Shown here piece after piece: positions 38,403 to 47,691 of a stretch of DNA of 64,000 bases; position 1 is the stretch's first letter, and each line of letters opens with the position of its first letter. The notes under the pieces are model-generated. The model saw only the letters and a program-made list of their open reading frames with translations. It ran no database searches and had not been told where the DNA came from. The stretch is from positions 186,001-250,000 of the forward strand of contig CALRQL020000003.1 of the NCBI GenBank assembly GCA_943370295.1. Direction: 5' to 3'. A program made the translations under genes and the position numbers. The stretch is from SB11 sp943370295 (GTDB taxonomy: Bacteria > Bacteroidota > Bacteroidia > UBA8524).

Positions 38403-39725
38403 ATGGACAAACTGAAAGAGAAGTTCGCTTCTATCGCACTTCCGATGGCACAGGAAGTGAAAGAATTGATAAAAACACACGGGGACGTGGTGTTGGGTTC
38501 ATACACAGTGGAGAATGTGTATGGCGGCATGAAGGGCATGATTGGGCTGGTAACTGAAACTTCGCTGCTGGATGCAGAAGAAGGTATTCGTTTCCGCGGA
38601 TACTCAATTCCTGAATTGCGCGAAAAGCTTCCAAAAGCACCCGGCGGTTCTGAACCCTTGCCCGAAGGTTTGTTCTATTTGATGCTGATGGGCGAATTAC
38701 CTACACAGGAAGACGTTAATCATATCTCTAAACTGTTGGAAGAGCGCGCCGAAGTGCCTGCACACGTTTACAAAACGCTGGACGCATTACCGCTTACCAC
38801 CCATCCTATGACGCAGCTTAGCATTGGTATTATGGCCATGCAAACCGAAAGCGAGTTTGCTGCTGCGTACGAAAAAGGGATGAATAAAAAAGACTATTGG
38901 AACTACACCTTTGAAGATTCACTAAATCTTATAGCTCGCTTGCCCCGTGTGGCAGCTTATATTTATCGCCGTACATACAAAAACAATGAGCACATTGCGC
39001 CTGCCAAAAACCTTGATTGGGGTGCAAACTTTGCACACATGCTGGGTTTGGGCGATAGCGCACCTATTAAGGCATTGATGCGTTTGTACCTTACTATTCA
39101 TGCCGACCACGAAGGAGGTAACGTATCGGCTCATACTACCCATTTGGTAGGCTCAGCCCTTAGCGACCCATATCTTTCATTGGCAGCAGCCATGAATGGT
39201 CTTGCAGGTCCTTTGCACGGCTTGGCTAACCAAGAAGTTATCAAGTGGATTTTTGAAATGGTGGAAGAGTTGGGAACCAGCAAGCCTTCAAAAGAGCAAA
39301 TAGCTTCTTATGTTAACAAAACGCTTAAAGAAGGTAAAGTAGTACCCGGATACGGCCACGCTGTTCTTCGCAAAACCGATCCCCGCTTCACCGCTCAAGC
39401 AGATTTTGCCAAACGCCACAACATTGATGACGATTTTGTGAACATTGTTTGGAATGTATATGAAGTAGTGCCACCAATTTTGGAAAGCCTTGGTAAGGTT
39501 AAAAACCCTTGGCCAAACGTTGATGCACACAGCGGTGCCCTTTTGGTTCACTTCGGTATGAAAGAGTATGATTTCTACACGGTGCTATTTGGAGTATCAC
39601 GCTCATTGGGCGTATTAGCTCAATTAATTTGGGATCGCGCCTTAGGCCATCCAATAGAGCGTCCTAAATCAGTAACCACAGAGTGGATGAAAGAAAAGGT
39701 GAAAGCCTCGTTAGCAAAAGGATAA
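38403..39725 (+). CDS. gltA: citrate synthase, eukaryotic-like type
   Basis: Condenses acetyl-CoA and oxaloacetate in the first TCA step. The 440-residue protein resembles the mitochondrial family more than E. coli GltA: GGMKGMIGLVTETSLLDAEEGIRFRGYSIPEL, active-site His in LTIHADHEGGNVSAHT, GPLHGLANQE, PGYGHAVLRKTDPR and the Asp region NVDAHSGALL. The codon pattern suggests strong expression. It is monocistronic, with a 160-bp leader and a terminator after the stop. Confidence 0.96.
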   Translation: MDKLKEKFASIALPMAQEVKELIKTHGDVVLGSYTVENVYGGMKGMIGLVTETSLLDAEEGIRFRGYSIPELREKLPKAPGGSEPLPEGLFYLMLMGELPTQEDVNHISKLLEERAEVPAHVYKTLDALPLTTHPMTQLSIGIMAMQTESEFAAAYEKGMNKKDYWNYTFEDSLNLIARLPRVAAYIYRRTYKNNEHIAPAKNLDWGANFAHMLGLGDSAPIKALMRLYLTIHADHEGGNVSAHTTHLVGSALSDPYLSLAAAMNGLAGPLHGLANQEVIKWIFEMVEELGTSKPSKEQIASYVNKTLKEGKVVPGYGHAVLRKTDPRFTAQADFAKRHNIDDDFVNIVWNVYEVVPPILESLGKVKNPWPNVDAHSGALLVHFGMKEYDFYTVLFGVSRSLGVLAQLIWDRALGHPIERPKSVTTEWMKEKVKASLAKG

Positions 39726-39746
39726 TCAAACCCTTTATTTGATATA

Positions 39747-39774
39747 CAAAAAGCCCCGTTTGGGGCTTTTTTGT
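39747..39774 (+). terminator. intrinsic terminator after citrate synthase
   Basis: AAAAAGCCCC-GTTT-GGGGCTTTTTT: a perfect GC helix followed by T residues, 22 bases after the gltA stop. Confidence 0.9.
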
Positions 39775-39800
39775 TTTGTGGCAGGTTAGTTAGTCCAGTC

Positions 39801-39885
39801 TGCAATTACAACGTACAGAAGGACTTAAGTCCTGCTGTACGTTGTATTGCAATAACGGCGGGTTTCAACCTGCCGAAAATAAGTA
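39801..39885. repeat. diverged palindromic repeat, GGACTTAAGTCC family, copy 4
   Basis: GCAATTACAACGTACAG, then AAGGACTTAAGTCCT, then CTGTACGTTGTATTGC form one long inverted repeat, ending ACGGCGGGTTTCAACCTGCC like the other copies. It lies between the gltA terminator and the end of the convergent glycosyltransferase gene. Confidence 0.75.
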
Positions 39886-39888
39886 TCC

Positions 39889-41334
39889 TTATTTCTTTCT
39901 AAACAAATACACCTCGTAATTATGGCCGCCCAATGTGGTAAAGGGGTTTTGGGGTGTAATTTGGTGTATCAGCTCATAATCAGGATTGCTTTTTATATCC
40001 TGTAACGGAAAAGCACATTCATTAGGGCCAAAATGCATATCATACACAATTAAACTGCCTTGTGGCACCTCATTGCTGCGTTTGGCATCGTGCAAATACG
40101 CCCGTTGGTTAGGGTCAAAAGGGTCCACATCAAAAGCAAGCGCTGCTGTGGGAGCAAAATAGTACACCTTATTGCCTTGTTTATAATACTTGCTTTGCTT
40201 GTACCAATTACCGGCATCGTACAAAACAGTTTCTTCAGGCCCCAGCATTATGGGCAGCTTGTAGTTATTAATAGGATACTGCACCACATAAAACAATATA
40301 GTAGCCACAATAGCCAGCCGTAGGTTAGTGTTAGCCACAAAAGGCTTATAAATGGCCTCCAATCCTCGGTTGCTTACTAATACCAGCAAAGGCAAGATGC
40401 TGCCGAATACACGGCCCAGCCCCGCCGAGCCTTGTATACCATAATACCAAACAATGCTATGGGCAAAAAAGAAGGCAAGGGCAAGAGTAATGATTAATAG
40501 CCAGTATTTTAGCGCAGTTTCAGCGTTTGAAAGTCCTGTTTTTGATGCCCTGTTGAGACGGAAAAACAGCGACAAGAACCCGATAATAAACAACCACTTT
40601 TGCGGCTCACCAATAATGTAGCGATATGCATCAGCATAATGCCAAAAGTAATTACTGCGTCCATACACTCCGTCTTTGCCCGAGTATGGGTTTTGGCTAA
40701 ACACCCAAAACAAATCATGGTAATGGTAAAAATATCCTATCAGGCTATACACCACTAAGCCGGCACCCAAAAACAAAAACGGGATAAACTTGCGCTGGGT
40801 TAGGAAAAATATGCCCACTAACGGCAGTAGTATAAAACCTTCTGTACGGGCAAATGGCAGCAGCGAGAATATTATTGCCGACGCATAGTATTTATCGGCC
40901 ACTAAAAAATAGATACCCGCCGCCAATACCATACTAAAAGTAACCTCAGTAAGGGCAGAGTTTAGCTCTAAAAAATACAACGGAGCAAACAACAGCAAAA
41001 TTACTGAGGCCATGGCCGTTTTCAGTCCCAAACGGTCAGCAGTTTTGTAAGTAAACCAAGCCGTTACCATACCCGCAAGGCAGTTGTATAGTTTAGCTCC
41101 CGTAAAGCCCCATTGTGCAAAGGGTGATAACAGCAAGGTGTGCAAGGGTTTGCCCCAATGGTCTAAAAAGTTCTCGGGATGAATAAATGCATAACGGGCA
41201 ATTAAGTAGTGCTGAAAACTGTCTTCACCCCCTTCAGTACCCGTTGAAATAGATACCAACCAAGCAAAAGCACCCAACAGCAATGCCAGTGCTACTAATA
41301 CTATATGATCTTGTTTTATTTGCAAGCACTGCAA
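39889..41334 (-). CDS. multi-pass membrane glycosyltransferase (GT-C type)
   Basis: A protein of about 480 residues with ten or more membrane helices. The first periplasmic loop carries an acidic EGGEDSFQHYLIARYAF, resembling the catalytic DxD/ED loop of polyprenyl-phosphate-dependent GT-C enzymes (ArnT/PMT-like). A soluble C-terminal domain (from about 390) follows. There is no ATG near the N-terminus; a TTG at 41334 or 41325 is the likely start. The substrate is unknown and the gene has no operon partner. The 41335-41821 gap shows no gene, only AT-rich sequence with a weak AACTCCC/GGGAGTT pair. Confidence 0.75.
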   Translation of the reverse strand: MQCLQIKQDHIVLVALALLLGAFAWLVSISTGTEGGEDSFQHYLIARYAFIHPENFLDHWGKPLHTLLLSPFAQWGFTGAKLYNCLAGMVTAWFTYKTADRLGLKTAMASVILLLFAPLYFLELNSALTEVTFSMVLAAGIYFLVADKYYASAIIFSLLPFARTEGFILLPLVGIFFLTQRKFIPFLFLGAGLVVYSLIGYFYHYHDLFWVFSQNPYSGKDGVYGRSNYFWHYADAYRYIIGEPQKWLFIIGFLSLFFRLNRASKTGLSNAETALKYWLLIITLALAFFFAHSIVWYYGIQGSAGLGRVFGSILPLLVLVSNRGLEAIYKPFVANTNLRLAIVATILFYVVQYPINNYKLPIMLGPEETVLYDAGNWYKQSKYYKQGNKVYYFAPTAALAFDVDPFDPNQRAYLHDAKRSNEVPQGSLIVYDMHFGPNECAFPLQDIKSNPDYELIHQITPQNPFTTLGGHNYEVYLFRKK

Positions 41335-41821
41335 AACTAAGGCTTTGCCTTAAAAACACAACCCCCGTGTTACGATGTTATCAGGTTACTGAGTTATCGT
41401 GTTATTTTTGTTACGCACCGCACAGGGGTTTGCATCGTTTGGACTTAAAACTACATTGTATAATCAAAGAACTTGTACCCAGTAATTGGTAAACCACATA
41501 AATGGCAATAAGGGGACTGATAGTGCAATCATTTTACCTTTACACACAGATTTTTACGTAGAAAACTGCATTTTTTTGTATTGAACTTGAAGAGGGTACT
41601 TACTTTAAAGGGTTAAAAAATTTTTGTAACTCCCTCATAGTTTAATTCAGGGCTCGCTTTATCGCGGAATTCTTTCTCAAAAGAGCGGGAGTTGCACAGC
41701 TCAATTTATGAAACTACCCATTATCAGTTCATTGTATTATTCAGGAATAAATAATGTTTAATTGACAAATTTTATTAAAACAATTATTTACATTGCAGTG
41801 TAAACTAATGCAAGCGTTGTA

Positions 41822-42169
41822 TTGAAAAAGACCAAAATTGAATTTGTGTTTTGTCATCGGAAGCCCGAGCGTTCTTTTTTTTGGAAGGGAAAACAATTCC
41901 CTGTTTGCGCACGATGCACAGGCATACATTTAGGCTATTTAAGCTTCCCTTTGTTTACATTTAATGTGCTTACTTTCAATCTTTTATTAACACTTGCCTT
42001 AATAATCCCTACTGTAATCGACGGGTTGACACAGGCCTATTATAACCGCACAAGTACCAATTGGCTACGGGTTTCAACCGGGCTAATGGCAGGTGTAGGA
42101 ATGATGTCTTTATTAGCCATTATGGGCAAAGCTATCGGTCGTTTTATTTTATCTTTAAACATTATTTAA
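41822..42169 (+). CDS. DUF2085 small membrane protein
   Basis: A 115-residue protein with the hallmark CHRKPERSFFWKGKQFPVCARCTGI, a Cys/His/Arg-rich pattern typical of DUF2085. Two or three membrane helices follow, then PTVIDGLTQAYYNRTSTNWLR between helices. The start is a TTG at 41822; the nearby ATG at 41808 is out of frame. It is coupled to the next small membrane protein, 3 bases downstream. Function unknown. Confidence 0.78.
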   Translation: MKKTKIEFVFCHRKPERSFFWKGKQFPVCARCTGIHLGYLSFPLFTFNVLTFNLLLTLALIIPTVIDGLTQAYYNRTSTNWLRVSTGLMAGVGMMSLLAIMGKAIGRFILSLNII

Positions 42170-42172
42170 ACC

Positions 42173-42394
42173 ATGAATGAACAAAACACTAATCCTGTTT
42201 CTGATCAAGAAGAGTCTTTAAGTTTCGGACTACAAGTTTTATCTTTTTGTATCCCTCTTGCCGGTGCCATTATCTACTTCACAAACAAAGATAAATACCC
42301 AAAGAAAGCACAAACAGCCTGTTATGCAGCGCTTATTGGTTTTGGGATTGGCCTTGTAATAAATATTTTAAGCTATATAGTTGCCGGAAGTTAA
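42173..42394 (+). CDS. small membrane protein
   Basis: A 73-residue protein with a polar N-terminus and two membrane helices (VLSFCIPLAGAIIYF and AALIGFGIGLVINILSYIV) separated by NKDKYPKKAQ. It resembles the short DUF4870-like group but is too short for certainty. It is in an operon with the DUF2085 gene. Confidence 0.65.
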   Translation: MNEQNTNPVSDQEESLSFGLQVLSFCIPLAGAIIYFTNKDKYPKKAQTACYAALIGFGIGLVINILSYIVAGS

Positions 42395-42519
42395 TAGAAC
42401 TAAGGGTAAGTAATACGGCCTTAGAATTACTCTTGTTTCTCAAAGTACCAAAGCTTTAGGAAGCAGGCGGGAATTTCTTTGCCGCTTAAACGGGGTACTC
42501 TTTTAAGGTTCTGCCCTGA

Positions 42520-44022
42520 TTATTTATTAATCAAATCGGCTACAATTTTTGCCGACGAAAGCACCAATGGTATGCCGCCTCCGGGATGCACGCTGCCTCC
42601 CACAAAGTACAACCCTTTTATTTGTTTTGAGAAGTTGGGGTGGCGGTAAAATGCTGCCATGCGGGTATTGCTGCTATTGCCGTACAACGAGCCGAGATAG
42701 CTTTGGGTAATACTCTCAATCCCTCGGGGGTCAAGCACTTGTTCGGCAACAATGTGTTGTGATATATCTGTTTTCAATACCCTGTTTATTTTATCAATAA
42801 TGTGCTGCCGTGCCGCCGTAATTAATTCGTCCCAGTTTTGGCCATCGATGTGTGGGGTATTAATCATTACAAACCAGTTTTCGCAACCTTGCGGGGCATC
42901 ATCGGGTTTGTATTTACTTGTAATATTTATGTACACTGTTGGGTCGTTGTACAAAAGTTTCTTAGTGAAAATAAAATCAAATTCTGCCTCGTAGTTTTCG
43001 CTAAACAGAATATTATGCAAGTCGAGGTTCGGAAATTGTTTATTAATGCCCCAATAAAAAATAAGAGCCGATGATGAGCGCGGCTGGTTAATTATCTTTT
43101 TGGGCACTTTAGCATCGGGTAACAGGTGTTTGTAGGTGAAATAAACATCGCAGTTGCTTATTACGGCATTATAGTCGACGGTCAACGGTCTACTGTCAAC
43201 AGACTGTTGGCTATGGACTGTGGACTGTGGACTAATTATAATCCCTTTAACCCTAGCACCACTATGCACTATACTCTCCACCTTGGTATTTAAATGAATT
43301 TTAACCCCTGTTTTATTACACAAGTACAACAACGCCTCTGTAATGCCGTGTATGCCTTTGCTGGGGAAATATGCCCCGATGCCGTACTCCAAATGTGGAA
43401 TAATGTTTAGCGTTGCAGGTGCTTGGTAGGGATTTGATCCGTTATACGTAGCGTACCGCTTAAAAAGCCTGCGGGTACGGCTATCTTTAAAACTCTTGTC
43501 GATAATAGCTGCCATTGTTGAAAACACCCCGATTCTGTGAAGATTGGCATAGCCCTTTACAGCATCTTTTGAAAAATAGGTGTTTAGTTTATGCAGCGAT
43601 TGCTCTAAAAACAATCCTTTAGTAACCGCGTATATGTTTTTTGATTGATTTAGAAAATTTATAACGGCTTCAGCTTTATCACCTGTTTTGCTTTCTATTT
43701 CAGCTGCAAATTGTTCGGGGCGCGCATGAGCAGTTAATTCTGTCCCGTCTTCAAAAAAGTAATTGCAGATACTATCCAGCCTTACATAAGGAAAGTTTTT
43801 GGTAATGTCTTCGCCGCATAAAGCAAAAAGCTCTTCAACATATTGCGGCATTGTAAACAACGAGGGGCCTGCATCAAAGCGATATCCATTTAAATTAAAC
43901 ACTGTTGCTTTGCCGCCGGCATAAGCATTGGCTTCAAATACATCCACATCATGTCCTGCCTTTGCCAGGCGTATGGCTACTGCCAAGCCGCCCAAACCGG
44001 CACCAATAACGGCTACTTTCAT
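42520..44022 (-). CDS. carotenoid desaturase/isomerase of the CrtI family, second copy (CrtD-like candidate)
   Basis: A 500-residue FAD-dependent flavoprotein: VAVIGAGLGGLAVAIRLAKAGHDVDVFEA at the N-terminus, GYRFDAGPSLFTMP, and the C-terminal FAD signature FVGGSVHPGGGIPLVLSSAKIVADLI. It is only distantly alike to the CrtI at 46193-47668. As the last gene of the carotenoid operon it could be a later-step desaturase such as 1-hydroxycarotenoid 3,4-desaturase (CrtD), or a ketolase or isomerase. It overlaps the lycopene cyclase gene by 4 bases. Confidence 0.82.
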   Translation of the reverse strand: MKVAVIGAGLGGLAVAIRLAKAGHDVDVFEANAYAGGKATVFNLNGYRFDAGPSLFTMPQYVEELFALCGEDITKNFPYVRLDSICNYFFEDGTELTAHARPEQFAAEIESKTGDKAEAVINFLNQSKNIYAVTKGLFLEQSLHKLNTYFSKDAVKGYANLHRIGVFSTMAAIIDKSFKDSRTRRLFKRYATYNGSNPYQAPATLNIIPHLEYGIGAYFPSKGIHGITEALLYLCNKTGVKIHLNTKVESIVHSGARVKGIIISPQSTVHSQQSVDSRPLTVDYNAVISNCDVYFTYKHLLPDAKVPKKIINQPRSSSALIFYWGINKQFPNLDLHNILFSENYEAEFDFIFTKKLLYNDPTVYINITSKYKPDDAPQGCENWFVMINTPHIDGQNWDELITAARQHIIDKINRVLKTDISQHIVAEQVLDPRGIESITQSYLGSLYGNSSNTRMAAFYRHPNFSKQIKGLYFVGGSVHPGGGIPLVLSSAKIVADLINK

Positions 44023-44744
44023 ATTCCCAAAGGTTCGGTTTCAGAAATAATTTCTTCCTGTTTTTCCTCCTTAACAAAGCGCTTTTGCAGCCGTTCATAA
44101 ATAGCCACATTCATAAGCAGCAGCAACATTTTGTACAAAGTATCCTCAATGGGTATAGTACCTAAGCGTATGCCTGTATTCTCAAGGTCGTTATATATCA
44201 CTACTGGTTTTGCAGTTAATATACCGTTGATAATAAAAAAGGGAATTAAACATACCAAGTACGCAATAAAAAACCTACCCAGCCATTGTGCCCTGTTCAC
44301 CACTAATAATTGTACTAAATAAGCCCCTAATAAAATAATGGTACTTGCAGTATACAACCTGCCGTAATTAAAAAATAAGGCTACGGCAAGGCCAACAATA
44401 AGTACAATAGTAAAGGGGATGGCTATATTTTTAAAATAATCTTTGGGTACGTATGCTATCAGGCATTCATACACAAAAACACAAGAATAAGGAACGGTGA
44501 AAAAAAACAGTATTTCTTCCAAAGGCAACCCAAAAAATTTTGTGCCGATTATATAGTTGTCGTTAAAGCTCCAAACGCCCCAATCAGTGAAGAAATAATC
44601 CCAGATAAGGAAGAAAACTGCTACACTAACAAGGGCGGGGAATAAATATTTCCATTTTTTATAAAAAGCTACTTTTTTATCAAACGAAAGCAAAAACGGA
44701 AATATTACCGACCCAATATTTAGTAACAGGTATAGCGATTTCAT
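44019..44744 (-). CDS. lycopene beta-cyclase, fused CrtYc-CrtYd type
   Basis: A 241-residue protein with about seven membrane helices. Two repeats of the lycopene cyclase domain each carry the Pro-X-Glu motif: FGLPLEEILFFFTVPYSCVFVYE in the first half and LGTIPIEDTLYKMLLLLMNVAIYE in the second. This is the fused form of the heterodimeric actinobacterial/archaeal cyclase, also found in Bacteroidota. It would form beta-rings on lycopene. It is within the carotenoid operon and overlaps the CrtI-like gene. Confidence 0.85.
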   Translation of the reverse strand: MKSLYLLLNIGSVIFPFLLSFDKKVAFYKKWKYLFPALVSVAVFFLIWDYFFTDWGVWSFNDNYIIGTKFFGLPLEEILFFFTVPYSCVFVYECLIAYVPKDYFKNIAIPFTIVLIVGLAVALFFNYGRLYTASTIILLGAYLVQLLVVNRAQWLGRFFIAYLVCLIPFFIINGILTAKPVVIYNDLENTGIRLGTIPIEDTLYKMLLLLMNVAIYERLQKRFVKEEKQEEIISETEPLGI

Positions 44745-44758
44745 GGGGTAACTAATTT

Positions 44759-45238
44759 TTACTGGTTGGCTTCAAGTTTTTTAAACTCAGCCAAACACTC
44801 TACATATTCTGATTTTTTAAAATAAATAGGTTTTATCTGTCCCAGCCATTGCACTTTATTGCCTATTCCTTCCGGAAAATTCTCACCGCCGCTAATATCC
44901 AGGCCCAGCTTTTCCCATATCACATAATCCCCTTGTGTTTTTGCTTGCGCCACAATGGTAGTGCAGCTCAAGTCAAGGTCTTCGGGGCACATTAATACAG
45001 GGGCAAGAGTGGTTTTTCCTTCCTTGGGCAATATCCTGTCAAGTACCAATTTATATTCGTCCTCATCGGCATATACGGGCAGTAATGTTGGTATCAGCCC
45101 TAAATATTCTTCTTCAGGATAAAATTCATCAATATACACATCCAGTGTTTCATCATTAATGGTAATAGCCAAATGTTCGTGCGCCGCAAAAATGGTTTTG
45201 CGCATTTCGGCTTTTATTGTGCTGGTGGTGTATTTCAT
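44759..45238 (-). CDS. hypothetical protein in carotenoid operon
   Basis: A 159-residue acidic soluble protein of no family I recognise. The start is taken at the ATG 45238 (MKYTTSTIKAEMRKTIFAAH), not a TTG 12 codons earlier. Segments include LDVYIDEFYPEEEYLGLIPTL, MCPEDLDLSCTTIVAQA and GEGIGNKVQWLG-like text near the C-terminus. There are no membrane helices. It sits between crtB and the cyclase with short gaps, so it is cotranscribed; an accessory or unrelated passenger role is equally possible. Confidence 0.6.
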   Translation of the reverse strand: MKYTTSTIKAEMRKTIFAAHEHLAITINDETLDVYIDEFYPEEEYLGLIPTLLPVYADEDEYKLVLDRILPKEGKTTLAPVLMCPEDLDLSCTTIVAQAKTQGDYVIWEKLGLDISGGENFPEGIGNKVQWLGQIKPIYFKKSEYVECLAEFKKLEANQ

Positions 45239-45312
45239 AAACAGTGAAGCTAAAGTTTGCTCAAAGTTAGGCAATCATTTTTTAGTTATCCGGCCTCACT
45301 TTTGGCAAACCC

Positions 45313-46179
45313 CTACAACCTGTTAAACTTGAATTTGATGTAGGAGGTGGCAAACAACATCAGTTTTTCGGAGTTGTTTACACGTACGCGGCTCTCAAGT
45401 ATGCTTTTGGGCTCCAGCTTATTAATTTTATTGAGCAAACGATAAAAATAGATGTAAGCTATATACACCCCAAAACGACTGCTGATGGGTAGTTTACGAA
45501 TCCCTTGCAACGCTTCGTTAAAATCGTTTTCTATATCCTGCTCTATTTGCTGTTTTATGTTTTTATCAAAATTGCCGTAAAAATCAACATTGGGGAAATA
45601 GATACGCCCACGCTCGTTAAAATCAGATTTTAAATCGCGCAAAAAGTTAATTTTTTGGAATGCTGCACCCAATTTACGGGCAGGCTCAATAAGGTTGTTA
45701 TAGCTTTCGTTGTTGCCTTCGCAAAATACTTTCAAGCACATCAAGCCCACCACTTCAGCACTGCCATAAATGTATTTGTTAAAGCTTTCGTGCTGATAGC
45801 TGCGGTAATTCAAATCCATTTCCATGCTATCCAAAAAGGCATCTACCAACTCCATATCAATACCAAATTCATGGTAAGTTTTTTGGAAAGCGTGTAGTAC
45901 GGGGTTGTAGCTCACCTTGTTCTCTATCGCCTCATAAGTGTCGCGTCTGAAATTAGCAAGTAACTGCGTTTTATCAAACTGATGAAAAGTATCAACTATT
46001 TCATCAGCATAACGTACAAAGGCATATACGTTACGTATGGGTGCTTGTAGTTTTTTTCCTAAAGCCAATATGCCCAAACTGAACGAAGTGCTGTATGCTG
46101 AGGTGATTTCTTTAGCACAGCGCTCGCAAGCTTCGTTAAAAAGCAGCATATCGGTATTGTTGGTAGTTTTAGTTAGCAT
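45313..46179 (-). CDS. crtB: phytoene synthase CrtB
   Basis: Joins two GGPP molecules to phytoene. The 288-residue protein has the squalene/phytoene synthase features: YAFVRYADEIVD (first Asp-rich motif), YIYGSAEVVGLMCLKVF, and the second Asp-rich motif GAAFQKINFLRDLKSDFNERGRIYFP. It starts 13 bases downstream of crtI. No GGPP synthase gene is in the window. Confidence 0.95.
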   Translation of the reverse strand: MLTKTTNNTDMLLFNEACERCAKEITSAYSTSFSLGILALGKKLQAPIRNVYAFVRYADEIVDTFHQFDKTQLLANFRRDTYEAIENKVSYNPVLHAFQKTYHEFGIDMELVDAFLDSMEMDLNYRSYQHESFNKYIYGSAEVVGLMCLKVFCEGNNESYNNLIEPARKLGAAFQKINFLRDLKSDFNERGRIYFPNVDFYGNFDKNIKQQIEQDIENDFNEALQGIRKLPISSRFGVYIAYIYFYRLLNKINKLEPKSILESRVRVNNSEKLMLFATSYIKFKFNRL

Positions 46180-46192
46180 ACCGTTTAGTTTT

Positions 46193-47668
46193 TTAATTAT
46201 TTATAGGAAATTCTTTTTGTATTTGTGAGGCTACCACCTGTCCCGATATAAGTGAAGGTGGTACGCCGGGCCCCGGCACCGTAAGCTGGCCGGTGTAGTA
46301 CAAATTGGTTAGGTTTTTATTTTTTAGCGATGGTTTAAGTATGGCGGTTTGCTGCAATGTATTGGCAAGCCCGTAAGCATTGCCCTTAAAAGCATGATAA
46401 TCGGCAATAAAATCGCGGTGAGCGTAGCTACGCTTCACTACAACATGGTCCCTCACCGATTGTCCTATCCGCTTCTCTAACCTGTCCATCACCATTGTGT
46501 AATACCGTTCGCGGGTTTCTTCGGTATCTTCAAGCCCAGTGGCTACAGGTATCAAAATCATCACGTTCTCGCAACCTTGTGGCGCCACACTATCATCAGT
46601 TTTTGAAGTTACCGACATGTAAAACAACGGTTTATTAGGCCATTGCGGATGGTCGTATATTTCTTCGGCGTGGTCGGCAAAATCCTCGTCAAAAAATAAG
46701 GTGTGGTGCAGCAGCCCGTCAATCTTTTTATCAATACCTAAATAAAATATCAGGCTACTTGGGGCCATAGTTCTCTTTTGCCAGTATTCTTCGCTGTAGT
46801 TGCCATACCCGTTCAATAGCGTTTTATCAACGTGGTGGTAATCAGCACCTGCTACCAAAATATCAGCAAAGTAATTTCCATTGCGGGTTGTTACCTTTTC
46901 TACCTTGTTATCAAGCGTATTTATTTGGGTTACTTCACTATTAAATTTAAAATCAACCCCCAGCTCTTTTGCAAGAGAAACCATGCCTTCAATTATTTTA
47001 TACATGCCGCCCATGGGGTACCATGTGCCCAACTCAATATCAGCATAGTTCATCAGGCTATATAATGCAGGGGTTTTTGAAGGTTTTGCCCCTAAAAACA
47101 GCACCGGAAATTCTAATAATTGGCGTATATCAGGATTTTTAAAATAGCTACCTATATGGCTTTTCATGGAGTTAAAAACATCCAGTTTAAGAATGCCTTT
47201 CAGCAAACTCAAATCCATAAATTCAGTCAATGAACGGCCCGGTTTATAAACCAAGCGGTTTATTCCAACATCGTATTTATAAGCTGCCTCTGCTAAAAAC
47301 TTCTTGAGATTTTCTGCAGCTCCGGCCTCCTTACTTTCTAATAATTGCCCTAAAGCGTCAGCACCGGCTGGAATATCCCAGTACTCGTTCTTAAAATATA
47401 CTCTGTACGATGGACTTAGGCGAGTAAGCGTGTAATAATCGGCAGGTGTTTTCCCGAAATGAGAGAAAAACTTTTCGAATACATCAGGCATCCAATACCA
47501 ACTGGGCCCCATATCAAACGTGTAGCCGTTTTCTTTCCACAATCTGCACCTTCCCCCCGCATCACTGTTTTTTTCAAGCACAGTAACCCGGTACCCCGCT
47601 TTGGCTAAAAAACATGCCGACGCTAACCCTGCAAAACCTGATCCTATTACTACAACCTGCTTATCCAT
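46193..47668 (-). CDS. crtI: phytoene desaturase CrtI
   Basis: Converts phytoene to lycopene with FAD. The 491-residue protein has VVVIGSGFAGLASACFLAKAGYRVTVLEKN, GRCRLWKENGYTFDMGPSWYWMP and the C-terminal YYTGQLTVPGPGVPPSLISGQVVA signature. It is directly downstream of the ECF sigma gene and upstream of crtB, the common Bacteroidota order. It is membrane-associated through its C-terminal region. Confidence 0.95.
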   Translation of the reverse strand: MDKQVVVIGSGFAGLASACFLAKAGYRVTVLEKNSDAGGRCRLWKENGYTFDMGPSWYWMPDVFEKFFSHFGKTPADYYTLTRLSPSYRVYFKNEYWDIPAGADALGQLLESKEAGAAENLKKFLAEAAYKYDVGINRLVYKPGRSLTEFMDLSLLKGILKLDVFNSMKSHIGSYFKNPDIRQLLEFPVLFLGAKPSKTPALYSLMNYADIELGTWYPMGGMYKIIEGMVSLAKELGVDFKFNSEVTQINTLDNKVEKVTTRNGNYFADILVAGADYHHVDKTLLNGYGNYSEEYWQKRTMAPSSLIFYLGIDKKIDGLLHHTLFFDEDFADHAEEIYDHPQWPNKPLFYMSVTSKTDDSVAPQGCENVMILIPVATGLEDTEETRERYYTMVMDRLEKRIGQSVRDHVVVKRSYAHRDFIADYHAFKGNAYGLANTLQQTAILKPSLKNKNLTNLYYTGQLTVPGPGVPPSLISGQVVASQIQKEFPINN

Positions 47669-47691
47669 TAATTATTTGATGTGGTATTAAA

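Noticed and set aside
41335..41821. Possible small genes or RNA in the 487-base gap
   Set aside because: Frames are short and without codon bias; the weak AACTCCC/GGGAGTT pairing at about 41628-41695 is not enough to call a feature.
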